53,722 bases of DNA, taken from positions 1 to 53,722 of the forward strand of contig NZ_JHVH01000024.1 of assembly GCF_000620045.1 (NCBI RefSeq). The letters are read 5' to 3'. The number at the start of each line of letters is the position of its first letter. Positions within the stretch are counted from its first letter, which is position 1. Below are positions 46,827 through 53,722 of the stretch, one piece after another. The position numbers and the translations under genes were made by a program. Source of the stretch: Halomonas halodenitrificans DSM 735. Its GTDB lineage: Bacteria; Pseudomonadota; Gammaproteobacteria; Pseudomonadales; Halomonadaceae. The notes beneath the pieces were generated by a model. It had not been told where the DNA came from. It was given only the letters and a program-made list of their open reading frames with translations, and made no database searches.

Positions 46827-49814
46827 TCACTCGCTTGATGCGCCAGGCTCCAGCAGCCGCTGCCACGTCTCGATGACGGCCCGACGATGATCCTGGAAGG
46901 TGTCGCTGCGACCGCGTGCCGGTTCCCGGGTGAGCGAGGCGCGGTGGGCCGCGCTGCGCAGCGCCAGATAGGCCTCCCGCAGGCGTTGACTCTCCCGGGC
47001 CCTCAGGCACTGGGCGGATTCCAGGGTCTCCAGGATACGCATGTTATCGCTCCACTCCAGCAGCGCCGGCGTCTCATGCCCCATGGACAGCACGGCATAC
47101 TGACACAGGAATTCGAGGTCCACCATGCCACCGTGATCATGCTTGAGGTCGAACTCCCCCTCCCCGCTGCGGCCTCCCAGGTGGTCGCGCATCCTGTGTC
47201 GCATCTTGACCACCTCCTCGCGGAGCGCCTGCGCCTCGCGTTCACGCGAGAGGATCTCGCGGCGCACCGCCTCGAAGCCTTCGGCCAGCTGCGCCTGCCC
47301 CGCCACGACCCGGGCACGCACCAGCGCCTGATGCTCCCAGGTCCAGGCCTCGCGCCGCTGATAGTCGGCGTATGCCTTGAGCGAGGTCACCAGCAGCCCG
47401 GAGTTTCCCGAGGGGCGTAGCCGCATGTCCACCTCGAAAAGCGCCCCCGCAGGCGTCACCGCGGTAAGCAGATGAATGATGCGCTGGCCCAGGCGAGTAT
47501 AGAAAACGGCATTGTCCAGCACGCGCCGGCCGTCGGTCTCGCCCTGGGGGGCGCCGTCATGGATAAACACCAGGTCCAGATCGGAGCCATAGCCAAGCTC
47601 GATGCCGCCCAGCTTGCCGTAGCCCACGACCAGAAAGGCGGGCGTTGCTCCGGCGCGGCTGCCATCGGCCAGCGCCGGGAAGCCGTGCTTGCGGGTCAGG
47701 TGCTTCCAGGCCATGGCCAGTACCGCCTCGAGAATCACCTCGGCGATATAGGTCAGGTAGTCGCTCACCTTCATCACATGGCGTGTGCCGGCGATATCCG
47801 AGGCGGCCACGTGTAGCGTCTGGGCATGCTTGAAGACTCGCAGGGCCTCCAGCTGAGCCTCTTCATCCTCTTCGGGAATGCGGCCCAGGGATTGTCGCAG
47901 TTCATCGGCGAGCCGCGACTTGTCGGCAGGCGTGTACAGCGTCTCGGGAGTCAGCAGCTCGTCAAGCAGGATCGGGTAGCGAGCCAGCTGTTCGGCGATC
48001 CACGGGCTCGCCGAACATAGCCTCATCAGGTGGCCCAGGGCGTCGGGGTTTTCGCGCAGCAACGCCAGATAGGCGGTGCGTCGAAGCACCGACTCCATCA
48101 GCGGCAGCACTCTCTCGAGGGCGGTGTCCGGGGCATCACTCGCCGCGATGGCATCAAGCAGCAGCGGCATCAGGGCCTCCAGACGCTCGAAGCCGATGCG
48201 TTGCATGCCCTGCACCTGGCGTGAATGATAGAGCGTACCGAGGCGCCGAGCCGCGACGCCGGGGTCGGCAAAGCCGGCTTCCTCCAGCAGCACAGCCGCT
48301 TCCTCGGCTTCGAGCTCGCTACGCCACAACGCTCGCCACTGCTCCAGGGGAACGCCACCGGCGGTCTCGTCGGCGACCTCTTCCACCTCCTCTTCGGGCT
48401 CGGCGATCACCGCATCAAAGTGACGACGCACTCGAGCCCGCACCTCGTCGAGACACGCCATCAGTGCGGGCCAGTCCTCCATGCCCAGCGCCAGGGCAAC
48501 CCGCTCACGGTTGAGATCATCGTCGGGCAGGCTCTGGGTCTGGCGATCCTCCAGGGCCTGCAGCACATGCTCCAGGTCACGCAGGAAGACATAATCGGGC
48601 ATCAGCTCCGCGACCACTTCCGCGGGCAGCAGGCCCAGCTCGGGCAGGCGCTCCAGAGCCGTCTTCAAGGAGGTTACCTGCAACTCGGTGTCCCGGCCGC
48701 CACGAATCAGCTGGAAGGCCTGGACCACAAACTCGACCTCGCGGATGCCGCCGGGGCCGAGCTTGATATTGCCCTCCATGCCCTTGCGGCGCACCTCGCG
48801 GTTGATCATGCCCTTGAGTTCACGCAGCGACTCGATGGCGCCGAAGTCGAGATACTTGCGGTAGACGAAGGGGCGCAGTCCGGCCAGCAGTTCGGCACCG
48901 GCATCCAGGTCACCCGCCACCGGCCGAGCCTTGAGCATGGCGTAGCGTTCCCACTCGCGCCCCTGGTCCTGATAGTAGCTGGAGAGCGAGTTGAAGGTGC
49001 CGACCAGCGGGCCACCATCCCCCAGGGGACGCAGGCGCATGTCGACCCGAAAGGCGAAGCCGTCGGCGGTGACCGCGTCCAGGGCGCCTATCAACCGTTG
49101 GCCCAGCTTGGTGAAGTACTCCTGGTGCTCGAGAGACTTGCGGCCACCCTCGGTGTCGCCGTTCTCGGGAAAGGCGAAGATCAGATCGATATCCGAGGAG
49201 AGATTGAGCTCGCCGGCCCCCAGCTTGCCCATGCCCAGTACCACCAGGCGTTGATCGCTGCCGTCGCGGCGCTTGGCGGGGCGCCCCCAGCGAGGCGCCA
49301 GGAAGTCTTCCAGCCAGGTCAGGGCCGCTTCCAGGGAAGTCTCGGCCAGCCGCGCCACCGCCGCCGATGTGGCCCACATATCGATACCGCCGGGTCGAGT
49401 CAGGTCACGCCAGGCGATACCGACCATGCGCGCGCAGCGGAAACGCCGGATGACGGCATGCATGGCCGCCTCATCCTCGGCCTCCTCGAGGCGCTCGACC
49501 AGCCAGTCGCGCAGGGCTTCGGCATTCGGGGCGGCATCCAGTTCGCCATTGACATCCAGGTGCACGAGCCAGTCGGGATAGCGCACCAGCGTCTCGGCCA
49601 CGAAGTCTGACACCGCCAGCACCCGGGCCAACTGCTCACGACGCGACTCGGCGAGACCCAGCCAGCTTTCCAGCGGAGAATCGCGGTCGGTCATCCGTGC
49701 CAGGCGCTCGGCCTCACCCAGCGCCTCGGCAAGCCGCCCCCGGGTTCTCTCCAGGGGCGCCTTGAGGGAGTCGGGAATATCATGCAAGGGCAGGAAGTCA
49801 TCGGGTAGCGGCAT
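46827..49814 (-). CDS. glnE: Bifunctional glutamine synthetase adenylyltransferase/deadenylase
   Basis: 995 residues from ATG 49814 (MPLPDDFLPLHDIP); an in-frame ATG at 49856 is possible. Two nucleotidyltransferase domains: LVVLGMGKLGAGELNLSSDI with DLIFAFPENG in the N-terminal deadenylase half, and VVGYGKLGGIELGYGSDLDL in the C-terminal adenylylating half, separated by an R domain. It controls GlnA activity in response to PII. A Glu-rich insert (PEEEVEEVADE) lies in the middle. About 50 residues longer than in E. coli (946). Confidence 0.96.
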   Translation of the reverse strand: MPLPDDFLPLHDIPDSLKAPLERTRGRLAEALGEAERLARMTDRDSPLESWLGLAESRREQLARVLAVSDFVAETLVRYPDWLVHLDVNGELDAAPNAEALRDWLVERLEEAEDEAAMHAVIRRFRCARMVGIAWRDLTRPGGIDMWATSAAVARLAETSLEAALTWLEDFLAPRWGRPAKRRDGSDQRLVVLGMGKLGAGELNLSSDIDLIFAFPENGDTEGGRKSLEHQEYFTKLGQRLIGALDAVTADGFAFRVDMRLRPLGDGGPLVGTFNSLSSYYQDQGREWERYAMLKARPVAGDLDAGAELLAGLRPFVYRKYLDFGAIESLRELKGMINREVRRKGMEGNIKLGPGGIREVEFVVQAFQLIRGGRDTELQVTSLKTALERLPELGLLPAEVVAELMPDYVFLRDLEHVLQALEDRQTQSLPDDDLNRERVALALGMEDWPALMACLDEVRARVRRHFDAVIAEPEEEVEEVADETAGGVPLEQWRALWRSELEAEEAAVLLEEAGFADPGVAARRLGTLYHSRQVQGMQRIGFERLEALMPLLLDAIAASDAPDTALERVLPLMESVLRRTAYLALLRENPDALGHLMRLCSASPWIAEQLARYPILLDELLTPETLYTPADKSRLADELRQSLGRIPEEDEEAQLEALRVFKHAQTLHVAASDIAGTRHVMKVSDYLTYIAEVILEAVLAMAWKHLTRKHGFPALADGSRAGATPAFLVVGYGKLGGIELGYGSDLDLVFIHDGAPQGETDGRRVLDNAVFYTRLGQRIIHLLTAVTPAGALFEVDMRLRPSGNSGLLVTSLKAYADYQRREAWTWEHQALVRARVVAGQAQLAEGFEAVRREILSREREAQALREEVVKMRHRMRDHLGGRSGEGEFDLKHDHGGMVDLEFLCQYAVLSMGHETPALLEWSDNMRILETLESAQCLRARESQRLREAYLALRSAAHRASLTREPARGRSDTFQDHRRAVIETWQRLLEPGASSE

Positions 49815-49897
49815 CGACGTCTCGCATCCAGAATGGCAGGGATTCGCTTCCAGCATAGCGAAACGAGGCCACCACTGGCACTCGCCGGGCCAAGGTA

Positions 49898-50272
49898 TCA
49901 GCCGAAGAGCTTCTGGCCCAGCAGCAGCAGCCAGGTCAGGCCGGCGAGCAGCAGCGATGCCATGACGGCGGCAGACCCCAGATCCTTGGCACGCCCGGAT
50001 AGCTCATGATGCTCGGGACCGATGCGATCCACGACACTCTCGATGGCGCTGTTGAGCAGCTCCACGGCCAGCACCACCAAGCCGCTGCCCAGCAGCAGGA
50101 CCCACTCCACCGGTCCGGCGCCGACCCACACGACCAGCGGCAACAGCAGCAAAAACAGTATCAACTCCTGGCGAAATGCCGCCTCGTGACGCCAGGCCGC
50201 CTTGAGTCCTTTCAACGAGTAGCGAGTAGAGTGCACCAGATGGCGCCATCCGGTATGTTCGGGCTTCATCAT
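49898..50272 (-). CDS. dgkA: Diacylglycerol kinase DgkA
   Basis: 124 residues, three membrane helices and an amphipathic N-terminus. Active-site signature AVELLNSAIESVVDRIGPEHH with the Glu residues of the family, then LSGRAKDLGSAAVMASLLL. Phosphorylates diacylglycerol released during periplasmic glucan or LPS modification. ATG 50269 is an equal alternative. The stop of dacB lies 28 bases upstream. Confidence 0.95.
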   Translation of the reverse strand: MMKPEHTGWRHLVHSTRYSLKGLKAAWRHEAAFRQELILFLLLLPLVVWVGAGPVEWVLLLGSGLVVLAVELLNSAIESVVDRIGPEHHELSGRAKDLGSAAVMASLLLAGLTWLLLLGQKLFG

Positions 50273-50300
50273 CTATTCCTCGGCGCTATCATACAGCCGC

Positions 50301-51752
50301 TCAGTGATTGTCGATCATTCGCTCGAGATCCAGCGCCAGGGGATCCAGCACTTCGGACCAGCTCAGGTAAGGGGTGCTGGCGGTGCCATTGACCAATACA
50401 CTGAAGACACCCCAGCGCCCCCTGGCGGTACGGAAGTAGCCACTGACGGCCCTCACCGCCACGGGCTGGTTGAGGGTCCCGGTCTTGAGCATCACATGTC
50501 GTTGAAAGGTGTCGGAGCCTCGACGGATAAAACGCATGACCCCATTGTTCGGAGACTGCAGCGTCGCCACGAAGCTGGGAAAGAGCGAAGGCCGGTAATA
50601 GAGATGCTCCAGCAACGCATTGGCGCCATGAGCCGAGATGCGGTTCTCCGGCGTCAGACCGCTGCCGCTGTGCAGGGTCGCCGGTCCATGGTCGGGAATA
50701 CCGTCCACAAAGGCCTCGATGGCCCCTCCCGCCGAGCGCAGGTCGGCGCGTGGCGACGCCACCAGATTCAGGGCCAGCATATCGGCCATATAGTTGTTGG
50801 AATAGTTCATGGTGCGCAGCAGCAATTCCTGCAGCGGCTTGCCATCAACGGCGGCCAGCGTCGTCACCGTGGAGGCCGGGCGGTCCTGGGTGATATCCAT
50901 CCCGCCCGTGACCGAAATACCGGCCTGGTTGAGCATGGCCAGCAGGATCAGCGCCATCTGGTCCGCCGGGTCTGAGCTGGCCCGGTAGATATCCCGCGGA
51001 TGGGCATTGGTGGAGATCTGGCCACTCAGATGCATCACATCCCGCCCGTCGCGGGTAACCCGCTCGGCACTGATCTCGGTGCCGCTATTGTCCGGGCGGG
51101 TCACCACACGATTGTCGATGGCCAGAATGGGCGCCTGGCTATCGCAGCCGGTCACCGTCGCCGGCTCGCCGGGGGTCTCGGCGGGCGCCACATTGACGCA
51201 CCAGTTGCCGTAGTTGACTCCGGCCGAGGAAAGCAACGCACTATAGGCGTGGCGCGTATGCTCCCGTGCCTCGCAGCGGTCGATCGTCAGACACGCCACC
51301 GGCCCGAAGCGCCACTGGCTGATCCTTAGCCTGCCATTCACCCCACGCACGCCCGCCTGATGCAGCCGCTGCACCAGGCGCCATAGGTCTTCGGTGGTCA
51401 GCGCCGGGTCGCCACCGCCATCGAGCATCAGGTCGCCCTGCAGGACACCCTGGTCGTCGAGACGCGCTTCACTGACCAGCCGGGTGGTAAACCGATGCTG
51501 CGGGCCCCAACGGTTCAAGGCCGCCGCCGCCATATAGCTCTTGCTGACCGAGGCCGGAGCTAGCTGGCGCCGTGGCTCGATGGTCGCCAGCACGCCATCC
51601 TCATCCAGCAGCCTGGCTTCGGCACTGATACGAAATCCCTCGCCGAGCAGGCGCGAGAGACTATCGAAACCGGCCGCCTGAACGGGCAGAACGAAACACA
51701 GCGACAGGATGACGGTAACGAGACGGAAACGCAGGCGCATGGCGGAGCTCAT
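50301..51752 (-). CDS. dacB: D-alanyl-D-alanine carboxypeptidase/endopeptidase (PBP4)
   Basis: 483 residues with signal peptide (LVTVILSLCFVLPVQAAG). Class C penicillin-binding protein: SVSK (Ser-X-X-Lys) in LAPASVSKSYMAAAAL, SNN in MNYSNNYMADMLALN, and KTG in MLKTGTLNQPVAV. Contains the extra PBP4 domains between SxxK and SxN, with a pair of Cys (ACLTIDRCEA). Periplasmic; trims and cleaves peptidoglycan crosslinks. The start could also be ATG 51740. Confidence 0.94.
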   Translation of the reverse strand: MSSAMRLRFRLVTVILSLCFVLPVQAAGFDSLSRLLGEGFRISAEARLLDEDGVLATIEPRRQLAPASVSKSYMAAAALNRWGPQHRFTTRLVSEARLDDQGVLQGDLMLDGGGDPALTTEDLWRLVQRLHQAGVRGVNGRLRISQWRFGPVACLTIDRCEAREHTRHAYSALLSSAGVNYGNWCVNVAPAETPGEPATVTGCDSQAPILAIDNRVVTRPDNSGTEISAERVTRDGRDVMHLSGQISTNAHPRDIYRASSDPADQMALILLAMLNQAGISVTGGMDITQDRPASTVTTLAAVDGKPLQELLLRTMNYSNNYMADMLALNLVASPRADLRSAGGAIEAFVDGIPDHGPATLHSGSGLTPENRISAHGANALLEHLYYRPSLFPSFVATLQSPNNGVMRFIRRGSDTFQRHVMLKTGTLNQPVAVRAVSGYFRTARGRWGVFSVLVNGTASTPYLSWSEVLDPLALDLERMIDNH

Positions 51753-51780
51753 TGGAAGTGACTGTTGATTGATTCAAGAT

Positions 51781-52110
51781 TCAATGGACAGAGGCAGTGG
51801 AGAACAACTGGATCACCGAGACACCGCCGATGATCATGGCAATACCCAACAGAGCCGGCAGGTCGGGTTTCTCGCCATAGAACAGGATGCCCGCCACGGT
51901 CACCAGCACGATGCCCAGCCCCGCCCAGAGCGCATAGGCGATGCCCACCGGAATGCTGCGCAGCACCAGGGCAAGCAGATAGAAGGCCAGCCCATAGCCC
52001 ACCACGACGATCACCGTCGGCCATAATCGGGTAAAGCCCGCGGAGGCCTTCAGCGCGGTGGTTGCCACCACTTCGGCGACGATGGCCAGGGCGAGATACA
52101 GATAACTCAT
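51781..52110 (-). CDS. SMR-family multidrug efflux protein
   Basis: 109 residues from ATG 52110 (GGGAGGAGTGCCG before it). Four helices. The proton-binding Glu is at position 13 (AIVAEVVATTALKAS), and the YALWAGLGIVLVTV segment holds the Trp used for ligand contact, as in EmrE/QacE. It exports quaternary cationic compounds by proton exchange; some SMRs carry guanidinium or betaine. Its ATG overlaps the PACE stop by 4 bases. Confidence 0.93.
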   Translation of the reverse strand: MSYLYLALAIVAEVVATTALKASAGFTRLWPTVIVVVGYGLAFYLLALVLRSIPVGIAYALWAGLGIVLVTVAGILFYGEKPDLPALLGIAMIIGGVSVIQLFSTASVH

Positions 52111-52526
52111 CGGCACTCCTCCCGAGCCAGCAGGCGATGCATGATGCGATCGAAGGCCGTATTGAAGATCAGCGCGTAGAACAGGAAGAACAGCATAAAG
52201 CCGAGGTCCAGCCAGAAGGCCTCGACCAGGCCAATCTGCAGCCACCAGGCTACCGCCGGCAGTGTCATGAGCAGCAGTCCCAGTTCAAACCCACCCGCCT
52301 GGGCGATCCTCTGCCAAAGGCTGCGGCGTCGACTCGGCACCCAGACATCGAACAGTCGATTCCAGACCAGATTCCACAGCATCGCCACGGTCGCCAGCCC
52401 CACGGCCAGCACACCGATCTCGCCGCTACCGTGACCGGTCAATGCACTGCTTGCCGGAATCACGATTGCCAGTCCCAGCGCTTCGAATAGCACCATATGG
52501 GTCAGGCGCTCTCGCCATGAACGCAT
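52107..52526 (-). CDS. PACE-family (AceI-like) efflux protein
   Basis: 139 residues, four helices in two tandem halves. Signatures: N-terminal RLTHMVLFEALGL with Glu15, the position essential in Acinetobacter AceI (chlorhexidine efflux), and MLWNLVWNRLFDVW; the second half has FWLDLGFMLFFLFYALIFNT with FDRIM. Exports biguanides and diamines such as cadaverine/putrescine by proton exchange. Coupled to the SMR gene by an ATGA overlap; 25 bases after the methyltransferase. Confidence 0.92.
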   Translation of the reverse strand: MRSWRERLTHMVLFEALGLAIVIPASSALTGHGSGEIGVLAVGLATVAMLWNLVWNRLFDVWVPSRRRSLWQRIAQAGGFELGLLLMTLPAVAWWLQIGLVEAFWLDLGFMLFFLFYALIFNTAFDRIMHRLLAREECR

Positions 52527-52551
52527 TGCCTGCTCCTTGCCGTTACGCCGC

Positions 52552-53241
52552 CTAGGCTTTCGCGACCAGTTCTGGATAATGTGGCAGCTTCACCACCAGT
52601 CGCCAGAGCGGCTGGCCGCTGAGGTGATACTTCTTCTCGAACGGCGTCAGATACGCCGCCCCGGGATCATGCGCCTCCACGGCGACCTCCCGTCCGGTGG
52701 CCTGGCGTAGCGCCAGGGAGAACTCCTCCAGGTAGAGCCGCCAGTTGGAGCGCAACTCCAGTCGCCCTCCCAGAGCCAGGATAAAAGGCAATACCGGGTG
52801 GCCATGCCAGCGGAGCTTGAGTAGCGACGCCTTGGGATAAGGATTTGGATACAGCAGATAGTGACGGGCCGGCCGCCAGCCTGCCTGGAAGGCGAGCCGC
52901 CAGAAGTCCACCAGGTCGGCGCGTACCAGCAGGACGTTACCGGGCAATGGCCCATGCTCGCGGCTCAGACGGCTGTCGCTGCGATCCACCCCGATCAGCG
53001 CATGATCGGGAAAGGCCTCTGCCAGCCGGCGAGTGGAAATGCCCACCCCACAACCGGCATCCAGCATCAACGGCATGTCGCATCGTGCCTCCCGCCAGCG
53101 AGCGGCGGCAGCAAAGGCCTCACGGGTATGATCGGCGATCGGCTTGCGCCACGGATACTGCAAGGCCCGCGCCACACGCGCCTCGAGGCCCTGATGTGGG
53201 CCCGCCTGATTGGTAACGATACGCCGAGAAGTGGCTTGCAT
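52552..53241 (-). CDS. TrmB-like tRNA (guanine-N7)-methyltransferase paralogue
   Basis: 229 residues. Motif I is LMLDAGCGVGISTRRLAEAF; the TrmB family's catalytic PDPWPK motif appears as YPNPYPK in YLLYPNPYPKASLLKLR, and the C-terminal TPFEKKYHLSGQPLWRL matches the TrmB guanosine-binding end. The changed motif and lack of the usual KKRH string suggest a subfamily that may not be the main m7G46 enzyme. First gene of the efflux-dacB run, just downstream of the rRNA operon. Confidence 0.8.
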   Translation of the reverse strand: MQATSRRIVTNQAGPHQGLEARVARALQYPWRKPIADHTREAFAAAARWREARCDMPLMLDAGCGVGISTRRLAEAFPDHALIGVDRSDSRLSREHGPLPGNVLLVRADLVDFWRLAFQAGWRPARHYLLYPNPYPKASLLKLRWHGHPVLPFILALGGRLELRSNWRLYLEEFSLALRQATGREVAVEAHDPGAAYLTPFEKKYHLSGQPLWRLVVKLPHYPELVAKA

Positions 53242-53341
53242 GACGACCTGCCGCGATATGAAACAAGCGCCGATTCTACCAGTCTCCCCCGCTTCTCGCT
53301 CGGCCGGCTCTATTACCGTTATCGCAAGGATAAAAGCCTAT

Positions 53342-53367
53342 AAAAAACCCGAACACGTTAATGTTCG
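53342..53367 (-). terminator. Second, decayed terminator copy after the rRNA operon
   Basis: Minus-strand stem CCGAACA / TGTTCGG followed by GTTTTTTA. It is a degenerate copy of the stronger terminator at 53461-53499 and lies after a relic of the 5S 3' end. Confidence 0.75.
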
Positions 53368-53392
53368 GCGCTTTTCGATATAAGCTCGGTAT

Positions 53393-53407
53393 CAGTGCCT
53401 GACGATG
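53393..53407 (-). pseudogene. Relic of a second 5S rRNA 3' end
   Basis: The bases agtgcctgacgatga repeat the 3' end of the 5S gene (53506-53520). They are followed, in the same order and spacing class, by cgatataag and the hairpin at 53342-53367. The block is a decayed duplicate of the 5S-end/spacer/terminator unit with a 10-base insertion (ctcggtatca). Confidence 0.65.
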
Positions 53408-53460
53408 ATCGACTGGCCAATAATCTCGTCGACCCTAACGTCCTACCGCCCGCCAGATAT

Positions 53461-53499
53461 GAAAAAACCCCGAACACGTGAATGTTCGGGGTTTTTTCG
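53461..53499 (-). terminator. rRNA operon terminator
   Basis: Minus-strand stem ACCCCGAACA / TGTTCGGGGT flanked by A- and T-runs of six; total paired length about 15. It begins 8 bases after the 5S gene, ending rrn transcription. Confidence 0.92.
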
Positions 53500-53506
53500 A
53501 TATAAG

Positions 53507-53625
53507 TGCCTGACGATGACCTACTCTCGCATGGGGAGACCCCACACTACCATCGGCGCAAAGCGGTTTCACTGCTGAGTTCGGCATGGGATCAGGTGGT
53601 TCACGCTCGCTATGGTCGTCAGGCG
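53507..53625 (-). rRNA. rrf: 5S ribosomal RNA
   Basis: About 118 bases. The ends pair (GCCTGACGA / TCGTCAGGC), and the conserved cores GAACCACCTGATCCCATGCC, GAACTCAGCAGTGAAACC and GCGAGAGTAGGTCATC are all intact. Ends are uncertain by one or two bases. Confidence 0.96.
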
Positions 53626-53705
53626 AAAAACGGTGAATCATGCTGACGCGAACGTTTCAAGGCGTATCCGGCATCGTGGGTCATCACAGACCCCTTGGGT
53701 GTTAT

Positions 53706-53722
53706 ATGGTCAAGCCTCACGG
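53706..53722 (-). rRNA. rrl: 3' tip of 23S ribosomal RNA, cut by window edge
   Basis: The last minus-strand bases read CCGTGAGGCTTGACCAT, the conserved end of gammaproteobacterial 23S rRNA. The ~80-base spacer to 5S contains no tRNA. Confidence 0.85.

Noticed and set aside
53242..53340. Gene between the TrmB-like gene and the rRNA terminators
   Set aside because: No open frame with start and ribosome site; probably promoter DNA of the TrmB-like gene.

Overview
The window looks like a chromosomal segment of a moderately halophilic gammaproteobacterium of the Halomonas/Chromohalobacter type (Halomonadaceae). The grounds are high GC and acidic proteins, a Pseudomonas-style arginine succinyltransferase cluster with two AST subunits, FabV as enoyl reductase, a BCCT carrier and a queA-tgt-yajC-secDF block. 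The genus is inferred from overall gene flavour and was not tested. Most of the window is core chromosome. Mobile DNA is visible only at the left edge, where an IS3-type element appears to have cut into the 3' end of a lipoprotein gene.

Layout: (1) 1-1001, partial IS3-family transposase orfA and a lipoprotein gene whose tail runs into the element. (2) 998-9234 (minus), a tightly overlapping run astC - aruF - aruG - astD - astB - zapE - UPF0126/TRIC channel - lipoprotein; astE is not in the window. (3) 9562-14872, a TonB-dependent receptor with two Fur-like boxes, a small SAM methyltransferase, a GlxA/AraC-type regulator (candidate ArgR), a tail-anchored small protein and fabV. (4) 15046-20397, mixed housekeeping: glutathione peroxidase, NUDIX hydrolase, AidB-like flavoprotein, LysE exporter, rnk, exoD. 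(5) 20455-26304, tRNA-Leu(CAA), queA, tgt, yajC, secD, secF, ending in a strong bidirectional terminator. (6) 26390-32369, META lipoprotein, glyoxalase, Tag glycosylase, MliC-like lipoprotein, metR, a 72-bp tandem repeat array, and an RstAB-type two-component system. (7) 32595-37306, three very small proteins, then an operon of two nuclease genes: a RecB/Cas4-like nuclease fused to an XPD/DinG-type iron-sulfur helicase, and a FAN1-type VRR-NUC nuclease. (8) 37417-44945, YihY, nitronate monooxygenase-like, retropepsin-like protease, UMF1-type MFS, BCCT carrier, luciferase-like oxidoreductase, small membrane protein. (9) 44960-53241 (minus), trmB-like - PACE efflux - SMR efflux - dacB - dgkA, then glnE - sad - aroQ. 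(10) 53342-53722, the end of an rRNA operon on the minus strand: the last bases of 23S, 5S rRNA, its terminator, and a decayed second copy of the 5S-end/terminator unit.

The most unusual items are the nuclease-helicase/FAN1 operon (33291-37306), the 72-bp tandem array grown from the 3' end of the histidine kinase gene and reaching into the stop codon of the convergent metR (29805-30078), the overlapping PACE+SMR efflux pair, and the relic 5S end. None is proven novel from sequence alone. Family names are from recognition of motifs, without database searches.
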